Below, in pieces: positions 26,579-35,800 of a DNA stretch of 64,000 nucleotides. Under the pieces are notes generated by a model. It made no database searches, was not told the origin of the DNA, and worked only from the letters and a program-made list of their open reading frames with translations. The stretch spans positions 204,133 through 268,132 of the forward strand of contig NZ_JANUXY010000002.1 of NCBI RefSeq assembly GCF_024814435.1. Reading direction: 5' to 3'. This DNA comes from Staphylococcus americanisciuri. GTDB taxonomy: Bacteria > Bacillota > Bacilli > Staphylococcales > Staphylococcaceae. The stretch's first letter is position 1; each line of letters opens with the position of its first letter. The translations under genes and the position numbers were made by a program.

Positions 26579-27151
26579 ATTACATCTTTAATAAACTATC
26601 ATAGTGGTGTGATCTTGAGTCGACTCAACCGTTATGAAGACCCTAAAGGAAAAGTATATGCAATTTATGACCAAAATCTTATGAATAAAGATATGGGGAT
26701 TTTTAATAAGGATGCACCAGACGCGAATTACATGGTATTGACATCTGATAATAAGGCTCCTTGTTTAGAAGCGGGACAATTGGTTTTTAATACAATTAGC
26801 GGAGAATGTGCCATTGTCAGTGAGGAACATTCTGGTGCGATATTACCATATAATTTCACGAGAATAGAAGTAGATAAATCGCGTATTTATCCAAGATATT
26901 TAATGTATTGGTTTAATCAATCACCGCAAGCTTTAAAGCAGCTGCATTTATTTAAGCAAGGTGGCAGCATGATAAAAAAAATCACACATCATCAATTACA
27001 AGAATTAGAGATTAGCTTACCACCACTGGAAAAACAGAAAGTAATTGGTAACCTTGCATACAAACGCACAAAACTAAAGTATTTGAAAGACAGAAGAGCG
27101 TATCTAATGGATCAGTACTTGTCAGCAATAATATTTAAGGAGGAACAATAA
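26579..27151 (+). CDS. Half-size HsdS-like protein (single target-recognition domain), probable ATT start
   Basis: A protein of about 190 residues that looks like one TRD plus one conserved helix of a type I specificity subunit. The C-terminus ISLPPLEKQKVIGNLAYKRT and a coiled-coil segment (LKYLKDRRAYLMDQYL) match the S-subunit central repeat. A full AAAGGAGG site at 26563-26570 is 8 bases before ATT 26579; translation from there reads TSLINYHSGVILSRLNRYE with no ATG before the first GTG at 26609. So either ATT starts the protein or the ATG was lost by mutation. It overlaps nothing and stops 1 base before hsdM. Such half-S proteins might modify or replace HsdS in the complex. Confidence 0.72.
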   Translation: MTSLINYHSGVILSRLNRYEDPKGKVYAIYDQNLMNKDMGIFNKDAPDANYMVLTSDNKAPCLEAGQLVFNTISGECAIVSEEHSGAILPYNFTRIEVDKSRIYPRYLMYWFNQSPQALKQLHLFKQGGSMIKKITHHQLQELEISLPPLEKQKVIGNLAYKRTKLKYLKDRRAYLMDQYLSAIIFKEEQ

Positions 27152-27152
27152 T

Positions 27153-28727
27153 ATGTCAGTGACAGAAAAACAACGTCAACAGCAAGCAGAGTTACAAAAG
27201 AAATTATGGAGTATTGCCAATGATTTAAGAGGAAATATGGATGCTAGTGAGTTTAGAAACTATATTCTAGGGCTTATTTTCTACCGTTATCTATCAGAAA
27301 AAACAGAAGATATGGTTCAATATTTATTAAAAGACGATGGCGATATTACATATGAAGAAGCTTGGGCGAATGAAGAATATAGAGAAGCATTAGAAGAAGA
27401 GTTATTAGACAGAATCGGTTATGTGATTGAGCCACAAGACTTGTTTAGTACGCTTGTAAGACAAATTGAAAATCAAGAATTTGATATTAAAGAATTGATT
27501 GGTTATTTACATACTGCTATTACGAATATTGAAGATTCAACGAGAGGACAAGAAAGTGAAGACGACTTCAATCATTTATTCGATGATATGGATTTGACAT
27601 CAACGCGTCTTGGAAAAACAAACTTAGATCGCTCAAAGCTTATTGCTAAAGTGATGATGAATCTTGCAACATTACCATTTGTACAAAGTGATTTAGAAAT
27701 CGATATGTTAGGTGACGCGTATGAATACTTGATTGGACAATTTGCAGCAACAGCAGGGAAAAAAGCAGGAGAATTCTACACACCTCAACAAGTCTCAAAA
27801 ATATTAGCGAAAATTGTTACGACTAACAAGAAAGACTTGAAGAACGTATATGACCCAACGTGTGGTTCTGGCTCATTGCTATTAAGAGTTGGTCAAGAAG
27901 CTAATGTACGTCATTATTACGGACAAGAATATAACAGTACAACGTTTAACTTGGCACGTATGAATATGTTGTTACACGATGTTAAGTATCATGATTTTAC
28001 AATTGAAAATGGTGATACATTAGAAAATCCTGCCCTAGTTGATCAAAGGTTTGAAGCAGTAGTAGCCAATCCGCCTTACAGTGCCAAATGGAGTTCAGAC
28101 CCTAAGTTTTTAGATGATGAACGTTTTAGCAACTATGGGAAACTAGCGCCTAAATCAAAAGCAGATTTTGCCTTTGTTCAACACATGATTCATCACTTAG
28201 ATGAGAATGGCACAATGGCGGTTGTATTACCACATGGTGTGCTATTTAGAGGTGCAGCAGAAGGTACCATTCGTCGTTACTTAATTGAAGAGAAAAACTA
28301 TTTAGATGCGATTATTGGTTTACCATCTAACTTATTCTTTGGTACAAGTATTCCGACGTGTATTTTAGTGTTCAAAAAATGTCGAGAATCAGAAGATGAT
28401 GTGCTATTTATCGATGCATCACAATCATTTGAAAAAGGCAAAAATCAAAACCATTTATCAGATGAAGATGTAGATAAAATTGTCAACACATATCGAAATC
28501 GAGAGGAAATAGAGAAATATAGTCATTTAGCGTCTTTAGATGAAATTAAAGAAAATGACTATAACCTCAATATACCAAGATATGTTGATACCTTTGAAGA
28601 AGAAGCGCCTATTGATTTAGAAGCTGTGCAACAAGAGTTAAGTCAGTTAGATGATGAAATAGCCACAATCGAAAAAGAAATTGAAGGTTATTTGAAAGAG
28701 TTAGGAGTGTTCCAACATGAAAAGTGA
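27153..28727 (+). CDS. hsdM: Type I modification methyltransferase subunit M (HsdM)
   Basis: A 524-residue N6-adenine methyltransferase. The SAM site is DPTCGSG (234-240) and the catalytic motif NPPY (306-309). The N-terminal HsdM domain (about 12-160) begins LQKKLWSIANDLRGNMDASE, typical of staphylococcal HsdM, and the C-terminal helices contact HsdS. The family length is about 518, so the gene is intact. TAAGGAGG precedes the ATG. Its last 11 bases overlap the hsdS start, showing translational coupling. Confidence 0.95.
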   Translation: MSVTEKQRQQQAELQKKLWSIANDLRGNMDASEFRNYILGLIFYRYLSEKTEDMVQYLLKDDGDITYEEAWANEEYREALEEELLDRIGYVIEPQDLFSTLVRQIENQEFDIKELIGYLHTAITNIEDSTRGQESEDDFNHLFDDMDLTSTRLGKTNLDRSKLIAKVMMNLATLPFVQSDLEIDMLGDAYEYLIGQFAATAGKKAGEFYTPQQVSKILAKIVTTNKKDLKNVYDPTCGSGSLLLRVGQEANVRHYYGQEYNSTTFNLARMNMLLHDVKYHDFTIENGDTLENPALVDQRFEAVVANPPYSAKWSSDPKFLDDERFSNYGKLAPKSKADFAFVQHMIHHLDENGTMAVVLPHGVLFRGAAEGTIRRYLIEEKNYLDAIIGLPSNLFFGTSIPTCILVFKKCRESEDDVLFIDASQSFEKGKNQNHLSDEDVDKIVNTYRNREEIEKYSHLASLDEIKENDYNLNIPRYVDTFEEEAPIDLEAVQQELSQLDDEIATIEKEIEGYLKELGVFQHEK

Positions 28728-29883
28728 TGGTAAAAATGTTCCTGAATTGAGATTCCCAGAGTTTAGTGGGGAGTGGGAAGAGAAGAAAATTGGAGAACTA
28801 GCAAATATTGTACGAGGAGCATCTCCTAGACCTATAAGTAATCCTATATGGTTTGATGATAATTCTGATATTGGTTGGCTGAGGATAGCTGATGTTACTG
28901 AACAGAATGGTAGAATTCATCACTTAAAGCAAAGAATTTCTGTTGATGGACAGGCTAAAACTAGGGTTGTTTTAGAAAAACATTTATTATTAAGTATTGC
29001 AGCAAGTGTAGGAAAACCAGTTATTAACTATGTCAAAACGGGTGTTCACGATGGCTTTTTAATTTTCAAAAACCCAGTATTTGACATTGAATTTATGTTT
29101 CAATGGTTAGAATTCTTTAAATACAAGTGGCAAAAGTATGGACAGCCAGGAAGCCAAACTAATTTAAATGCTGATATAGTAAAATTACAAGATATCTATA
29201 TTCCAAATAGAGTGGAACAAATTAAGATAGGTGACTTTTTTAGCAAATTTGATCAACAAATTGAGTTGGAAGAGAAGAAGCTAGATTTGTTGGAGAAGCA
29301 GAAAAAGGGATATTTACAAAAGATTTTCTCTCAAGAGTGGCGTTTTAAGGGTGATGATGGCAATGAATATCCGGAGTGGGAAGAGAAAGAGTTGAGAGAG
29401 ATAACAAAGTATAGTTCATCTAAAAGAAGTTCATCTGCTTTTAGTGATAACACGGTTTTACAGCTATACCCTGTTTATGACGCTAATAAAATAATTGGAA
29501 CATCCGATGATTTTGATATAAAAGAAAGCTATATTTCAATCATTAAAGATGGAGCTGGTGTTGGTAGAATAGAATTGAGACCAGGACAAACATCTGTTAT
29601 TAGCACTATGGGATATATCATGCCTAACAGAGTGGATGTTTGTTTTTTGTATTATAATTTGAAGCTAATTAGGTTAAGTAAGTATATAATTGGCAGTACA
29701 ATTCCGCATATATATTATGGGGATTATTCTAGAGAAAAAATAAGGATACCGAGTAGTATTGAAGAGCAAAAGAAAATTGGGAGTTTTCTAGCAAAAATTG
29801 ATGAATTGATAGAAAATAAATTCCAAAAGATTAATACACTTAGAGAGCAAAAACAAGGATTACTTCAAAAGATGCTTGTTTAA
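28717..29883 (+). CDS. hsdS: Type I specificity subunit S (HsdS)
   Basis: A 388-residue specificity subunit with two TRDs. Each half begins with a related block (PEFSGEWEEKKIGELANIV and PEWEEKELREITKY) and ends in a helix (LELEEKKLDLLEKQKKGYLQ near 180-200 and NKFQKINTLREQKQGLLQKM at the C-terminus), the usual circular arrangement. Each TRD reads half of a bipartite site, which cannot be predicted by eye. Overlapping start with hsdM and 19 bases to the reverse transcriptase gene place all of these in one transcript. Confidence 0.93.
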   Translation: MKSDGKNVPELRFPEFSGEWEEKKIGELANIVRGASPRPISNPIWFDDNSDIGWLRIADVTEQNGRIHHLKQRISVDGQAKTRVVLEKHLLLSIAASVGKPVINYVKTGVHDGFLIFKNPVFDIEFMFQWLEFFKYKWQKYGQPGSQTNLNADIVKLQDIYIPNRVEQIKIGDFFSKFDQQIELEEKKLDLLEKQKKGYLQKIFSQEWRFKGDDGNEYPEWEEKELREITKYSSSKRSSSAFSDNTVLQLYPVYDANKIIGTSDDFDIKESYISIIKDGAGVGRIELRPGQTSVISTMGYIMPNRVDVCFLYYNLKLIRLSKYIIGSTIPHIYYGDYSREKIRIPSSIEEQKKIGSFLAKIDELIENKFQKINTLREQKQGLLQKMLV

Positions 29884-29902
29884 TAATTAAAGGAGGTTCA
29901 TT

Positions 29903-31450
29903 ATGACAGGAAATAAAGATAGAATTTTGCTGACTGAAATGTCATACAAAGAAGCACGAAAATACTTTTTAAAGCAAGAGAGTTACTTCAATAATGAACT
30001 TCCTAGTTATTTTAAGTTTAATAACTATTTAAAGAAAGCTTATGAATCTGTTGAAGAGAGTATGAAGTACAATCGATTTGGATCTCATTTTAACATAAAG
30101 AATGCCCAAACTTCAGAAAATATTAATAATAAAATTTATGCAAATAAAGATGGCAAGTATGATTGGAGACCTTTGGAACTAATCAATCCTTACTTTTACG
30201 CTCAATTGGTTTATTACATTACTCAAGAAAAGAATTGGGAATACATATTGGAAAGGCTTGAAAATAATAGTGTTGAAAATATGATTGTTGCAAGCATTCC
30301 TGTAGAGTCAAAAAAAGGGGGAAAGGATAAAAAGGCACAAATTTTAAACTGGTGGTCTCGAGTAGAGCAAGAATCCTTAATATTAGCTTTACAATATAAA
30401 AATGTAATGCACTTGGATATTAGCAATTGTTATGGTTCTATTTATACACATTCAATTGTTTGGGCGTTACATGATAGAGAAAAGGCTAAACAGAAGAGGG
30501 GCGTTACAGATTTATTAGGCAATCAGATTGATAGAATAATATGTAATATGCAAAACCAACAAACAAATGGTATCCCACAAGGTAGCACTCTTATGGATTT
30601 TGTCGCAGAAATTGTATTGTCTTATTGTGACAAATTATTAGAGGATAAGTTATTGGAGAAAGGAATCAAGAGCGATTATAAAATCATTAGATATCGTGAT
30701 GATTATAGAATTTTTTCGAATTCAAAATCAACAATTGAAATGGTTACTAAAGAATTGAACGATGTTTTAATGTCAATGAATTTTAAATTGAATTCTAAAA
30801 AGACACAATATTATGAAGAATGTGTAGTATCATCAATAAAGAAGGATAAAATAGCTTATCAAAAACTTCTTCCAAGTATCTACTACAAAATTGATGGAAA
30901 ACTATATTTTCAGTTTATTTGCCAAAAGCACTTGTTGCATATATTAGTTTTTAGTAAAGATTATCCTAATTCTGGTAGTGTGGTTAGATTACTTGATGAG
31001 TTCAACAAATATAGAAGTAAAGATATAAATGATATTAAAGAAGATGATAAGATTCAATGTATTAGCATTATAACTGAGATTATGTTAAATAATGTCAGAA
31101 CTATACCATTGTGCATTGCTATTATAAGTAAGATATTATTGAATGTGGCTGACGAAAAAAGTATTGAAATAACAGACATGATTGCTGCAAAGTTCAAAGA
31201 TACGCCCAATGTTGATTTGTTGAATATCTGGCTACAAAGATTAACTATTTCGTATGATAGAGAAAAAAACTATGATACTAGTTTATGTCAATTAGTTAGT
31301 AGGCATAAAGATGAAATTTTTGATTGTAAGTGGGTTAAAACAAAGGCTTATCATTTTTCTGACAAAAAGATAGTTGATGAAGAAGAAATTTCAAATTTAT
31401 CTGAAGTAATTGGGGATGCAGAAGTTTCTGTTTTTACAGAGTATCTATAA
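29903..31450 (+). CDS. Defence-associated reverse transcriptase (DRT / UG-group type)
   Basis: A 515-residue RNA-directed DNA polymerase. Palm motifs are LDISNCYGSIYTHSI (catalytic Asp172), NGIPQGS (222-228) and the YRDD box (264-267). A basic N-terminal region with NKDGKYDWRPLELINP precedes them and a helical C-terminal domain of about 200 residues follows. There is no maturase X domain, HNH or retron features, and no room for a noncoding RNA gene: hsdS ends 19 bases upstream. This matches the single-protein DRT/Abi-type RTs that block phage. The DISxCYGSIYTHSI and GIPQGSxLMDF patterns recall DRT4-like proteins, but this is from memory. A full AAAGGAGG precedes the ATG. It is followed closely by a membrane protein gene. 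Confidence 0.85.
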   Translation: MTGNKDRILLTEMSYKEARKYFLKQESYFNNELPSYFKFNNYLKKAYESVEESMKYNRFGSHFNIKNAQTSENINNKIYANKDGKYDWRPLELINPYFYAQLVYYITQEKNWEYILERLENNSVENMIVASIPVESKKGGKDKKAQILNWWSRVEQESLILALQYKNVMHLDISNCYGSIYTHSIVWALHDREKAKQKRGVTDLLGNQIDRIICNMQNQQTNGIPQGSTLMDFVAEIVLSYCDKLLEDKLLEKGIKSDYKIIRYRDDYRIFSNSKSTIEMVTKELNDVLMSMNFKLNSKKTQYYEECVVSSIKKDKIAYQKLLPSIYYKIDGKLYFQFICQKHLLHILVFSKDYPNSGSVVRLLDEFNKYRSKDINDIKEDDKIQCISIITEIMLNNVRTIPLCIAIISKILLNVADEKSIEITDMIAAKFKDTPNVDLLNIWLQRLTISYDREKNYDTSLCQLVSRHKDEIFDCKWVKTKAYHFSDKKIVDEEEISNLSEVIGDAEVSVFTEYL

Positions 31451-31489
31451 GAAGTTGAAAAAAGTTTAAATAGAAGGGTGACTTCATTA

Positions 31490-32287
31490 GTGGTAAATGA
31501 TCTAATACAAGAAGATATTATTGTGCATGCTATAAAGGTCATAATTGGGCCCTTATGTGTTTTTGTAATCGGAAAAATGTTTGAAAAATTAGTAAGCTCG
31601 GATTTAGATTACACATCTAATATAATTACAATATCCATAATAATTATAACTATATATTGTTTTATTGCTTATTTTTATTATTTTTCTATTAAAGAAAGTA
31701 TAATAAGCAAAGACGATTATATTCAAATATTAGGATTTTGTTCAGCAGGATTAGTTGTAATGGTTTTAGCAATAATGATAATGTCTAGAATCATTATTTT
31801 TAAATATGCAATAAATAGGTTCTACATGTATAAGTGGGAGGACGAAGAGCACTATAATATTGTATTCAAAGGTTATAATAATCTTATAAAGGAAGCTTTA
31901 ACAGTATCATCATTAGGTTACTGGAACGATAGCTTGAAAAAAGAAAAAGTAAGAAATCGTGTAATAAGAAGAGATTATAGTCAGATGAATTATCGTTTCT
32001 ATAAAGACAGGTATCTAAGTGTTATTGTTATGGAGAGAAAATATATAGTTAAAGCATGGTTTAAAATAAATGGGTTGAAGTTCTCGATTTTCAGCGTACT
32101 TTCCCCAGTTTTATTTGTTGCATATTTAGTGGTTTATAAAAATTCGGATAATCTTTATTTCATATTAATTATGCTAATTGTAATCAATTCTTATTCATTG
32201 ATAGTGCAAGCTTTAAAACTAGCACGCTTTAATAAGAAAAATCTAGAAGAAAAAAAGAAAATATTAAGAATAGTGAATGAGTCATAG
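31490..32287 (+). CDS. Five-helix membrane protein linked to the reverse transcriptase
   Basis: A 265-residue protein with no family I recognise. Hydrophobic helices lie at about 10-30, 44-67, 79-105, 196-215 and 219-241. Between helices 3 and 4 is a charged segment of about 90 residues rich in Arg, Lys and Tyr (YMYKWEDEEHYN, RRDYSQMNYRFYKDRY), likely cytoplasmic. It begins 39 bases after the RT stop, with GAAGGGTGA before GTG 31490 (a second GTG at 31478 overlaps that site). Co-direction and spacing suggest a shared transcript and perhaps a membrane effector for the RT, as SLATT-type proteins are in some RT loci. That function is inference. Confidence 0.7.
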   Translation: MVNDLIQEDIIVHAIKVIIGPLCVFVIGKMFEKLVSSDLDYTSNIITISIIIITIYCFIAYFYYFSIKESIISKDDYIQILGFCSAGLVVMVLAIMIMSRIIIFKYAINRFYMYKWEDEEHYNIVFKGYNNLIKEALTVSSLGYWNDSLKKEKVRNRVIRRDYSQMNYRFYKDRYLSVIVMERKYIVKAWFKINGLKFSIFSVLSPVLFVAYLVVYKNSDNLYFILIMLIVINSYSLIVQALKLARFNKKNLEEKKKILRIVNES

Positions 32288-32420
32288 GTGAACTAAGAGA
32301 TTGTGCTCTCAAATTTTTAGATGAGGCTGTTAATATTCAAAGGTTTATAATTTCTAAAGAATGCCTCAGCATAAGTATATTATTTAATGGTTATAATAAT
32401 AAATACTATTTGATACTATA

Positions 32421-32840
32421 TTAAGAAACGGACACGGTAAATTGATAATAAATTAAGATACAATGAAAGCAATCAATTTACGGAGGTGCCAATTATGTCG
32501 AAAAGAAAATATGATCACAATTTTAAAATGGAAGCCATTCAATTAGTAGAATCAGGTAGACGTGCAACAGATGTTTCGAGTGATTTAGATATTCCTATTC
32601 AAACATTAACAAGATGGCTAAGTATATATCCCTCAAGATGGATTTGTAGGCAGTGATAAATATATACCCAAAACAATTAGAGGATGATTTACAAAAAAGG
32701 TTATGAGAATTAGAAGAAGAAAATAAAATCTTAAAAAAGGCTATACACATCTTTGCCAAAGACCAGAAGTAAATTACAGGTTTATTGATGAATACCGACA
32801 TGAATTTCGTGTTGAGTTTTCTATTTTAGAGGATTGATTT
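32421..32840 (+). mobile_element. Remnant of an IS3-family insertion sequence
   Basis: The orfA pseudogene with its ribosome site and an upstream flank containing GGACACGG (about 32430) represent the left part of an IS3-family element. The right part with most of orfB and the right end is absent. The exact left end and any target-site duplication were not resolved. The 200 bases before it, after the membrane protein gene, contain only a weak TGAGGC/GCCTCA inverted pair. Confidence 0.65.
32495..32837 (+). pseudogene. Decayed IS3-family transposase (orfA and start of orfB)
   Basis: ATG 32495 opens MSKRKYDHNFKMEAIQLVES, followed by DIPIQTLTRW, the helix-turn-helix of IS3-family orfA. After 55 codons the frame is lost; the rest of orfA (LEEENKILKKAIHIFAKDQK) reappears in another frame with an in-frame TGA, ending at 32772. 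It continues into the first residues of orfB (YRFIDEYRHEFRVE), which break off at 32837. CGGAGG precedes the ATG. The catalytic DDE part is missing, so it is inactive. Confidence 0.85.
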
Positions 32841-32896
32841 GATAAAGCTACTAGTGTATTTCCATTAATTTTAGTCAAAATAAAGGAATGATGTTA

Positions 32897-35800
32897 ATGA
32901 GAGAAATGAATTTTACAAGCCTTACTCCTGAAACAAGAGAAGCAAATGAGCACGTATACAACCAGGCTCTTGATGAGGCTATAAATAATGATAGTATTAA
33001 AAATATAGCTATCACTGGAATATATGGTGCCGGTAAAAGTACTGTTTGGGAAACATATAAAAAAGAAAGGGGCTTAAACAATATAATTACTGTTTCTTTA
33101 GGGAAATATGATAATGAATTTATTGACGAGAATAGAGGGAAACTATCAAGTGAAGAATCCAATTATAAAAGAGAAGAGGTTGAGAATAGTATAGAAAGAC
33201 AATTAATAAATCAAGTAGTTGCGCAAATAGACAACAAAGCTATTCCACTTAGTAAATATCAATATAAAGAAAATAAAAGCTTTCTTAAGAGTATCATTGA
33301 AGTAATCCTTTCTCTGTCTTTTGTTCTTTCAATTTTGTTTTGGATTTATCGAGAAGAGCTTCTATTGAAAATACAGAATGAAATAGTGGAAAAAGGGTTG
33401 CCACTTATTGTATTATTTTTATTCTTATTACCCATCGCCTATGTTGTTTTTGGGCTTACCAAAAGAAAAAAACTTCACTTTTTAAAAGTAAAATTAGGAA
33501 CAACAGAAGCTAGCTTGCAAGAAGATTTAAATAGTGATGAAACTATTTTAGATAGGGATATTAGAGAGCTAGTGTATGTGTTATATAATTCTAAAAGTAA
33601 TATTGTAGTTTTTGAAGATCTAGATAGATATGATTATTTAGAAATTTATAAAAAGCTAAGGGAATTAAATTTATTAGTTAATTATTTTATCACATCTAAA
33701 AATGATAAGAGGATAGTTAAGTTTGTATATTTACTAAGAGATGGTTTGTTTTATTCAAAAAATAGAACGAAATTTTTTGATTTCATCATCCCTATTATAC
33801 CAATCGTTGATTCCAGAAATTCTGAAAATAAAATACTTGAATTATTTGAAGGAGCCGGAAATTCTCCAAGCAAAAGAATTATAACCAATATTTCTTTATA
33901 TATTGATGATATGCGTCTTTTGAAAAATATTTACAATGAATATAATATATATTTCAATATTATAGCAATGAAGCAGTTAGAACTAAAAAAAGACAAACTA
34001 TTTTCGTTGATAGTACTAAAAAATGTATTTCCAAAAGAATTCGATTCTCTCCAACAAGATAGAGGGTATATTTACAACCTCATACAAAAGAAAGAAATAT
34101 TAAAAAAAGAATTAAAACAGCAGAAAGAAGAAGAGCTTAATGAGTTCAACAATCGTATTAATTTTTTGAATGAAGAAGTTTATAAAAGTAAGTTTGATTT
34201 AATGACAAAGTATATACTGACAGATATTTATTCAAATCAAAATAACTTGAATACTTGGTCTGAAATGTTGAGAGAGTGGCATCAAAATCCTAACGAAACT
34301 AAAGAAATAATACATTATAAGCAAAATGTTGGGTATTACCAAACAGATAGACCCACATATGAAGAGTTTCTACAGAAATATATTTACAGAAATGAAGGAA
34401 TAAAAAAAGAAATAGATTTATATCCAGTTGACAAGAAAGAAGAGTTGGAAAAGCTACATGTTAAAAAGAATGAGATGCAAGAGCGTCTAAAAGCAATTGA
34501 TCTTTTGAATCTATCACAAGTATTGAAAAAAATGAGCATTACAGATAGAGAACGTGTATATAGTGATACTGATAGTAACATTAAAGATTCTCATTATTTT
34601 GCGCTTATAAAGTACCTAATTTATGAAGGTCTGATAGATGAAGCTTATTGGCATTATAAAGGTTATTTCTACAATAATAGTGTCGGTAAAAATGATACAC
34701 TATTTTTGAAAAACATACTTGAGGGTAATGATCAGGATGTTTTTCTTAAACTTGAAAATCCAAGAGAAGTAATTAATAGAATGAATGACGATGATTTTCT
34801 GAGGAATAATATATTGAATATAGAGTTGTTACAACAATGTTTATTAGATAATTCTTCAGTGAAAATTAGCAATATGCTATATACAATTGTCAGATATGAT
34901 AATATTGAAAGTTTAATTAATGTATTGGTTGACTATTGTAAGCGCAATAAAATTTCGCTTTTAAACAAATTTGTAGAAATAACTTTTTCGAATGACGCAG
35001 AGATATTATGTGAGACAATTAAATCCATTGGGAAATATAATACTAAACTTTTTAGGCTATTAGTCGTGTCTTTATATTCTCAAGAAGAATTAACAGGAGA
35101 TATAGATGTTTTTAAAAATATTATAGAGTCAGAATCAGAAGTGCTATTGTTGCTACAAAATAATCGGCAAGATATATTTTTTGAAAATTTGTCAAAATAT
35201 AAAATTAAATTTTCAAAACTTCCATGTGAACCAGTATCTCCGAGAGCACTTCAGGAAATAATTAATAAAGGTTTATATAACTTAAATATAAGTAATATTC
35301 ATTACTTAGTTAGTAATATTTTAGATCAAAAAGAGGTTGAATCGGTTCTTCTTAATTATATATTTAAAAAAGACAAATTAGTTCCTATTAAAAGACAGAT
35401 AGAATTAAATTTCGAAGTAATTATTAAAGAATATATAGAAAGTTATAAGAATGTAGTTTTTTCTAATAATGAAGACATAATCATAAAAATACTAAATTCG
35501 GAAGTTGATGAATTTGCTAAGAAGCAATACCTAGATAGTAATTCTGTTAATGTAACAGATTTATCAGAACTTCAAAATTTTGAAGAACAGATTGAAAATG
35601 GAATAGTAGATAAAATTTTTGAAACTGGCAACTTGAAGTTTTCGATTGATAATATTTCATTTTATTTTGACAATGGTGGAGAGATTACAGAAGAATTTTT
35701 GATGTACGTTGAAAAGAATCATCAAAATAAATTCTCTAATGAATTAGAGAATTCTGTTGTTAAACAATCCAAAATACTATGCAATAAATTGTTGAGTTAC

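Noticed and set aside
29884..29902. Retron, group II intron or DGR origin for the reverse transcriptase
   Set aside because: Only 19 bases separate hsdS from the RT, leaving no room for msr-msd RNA there; no maturase X domain, intron ends or template/variable repeats were found around it.
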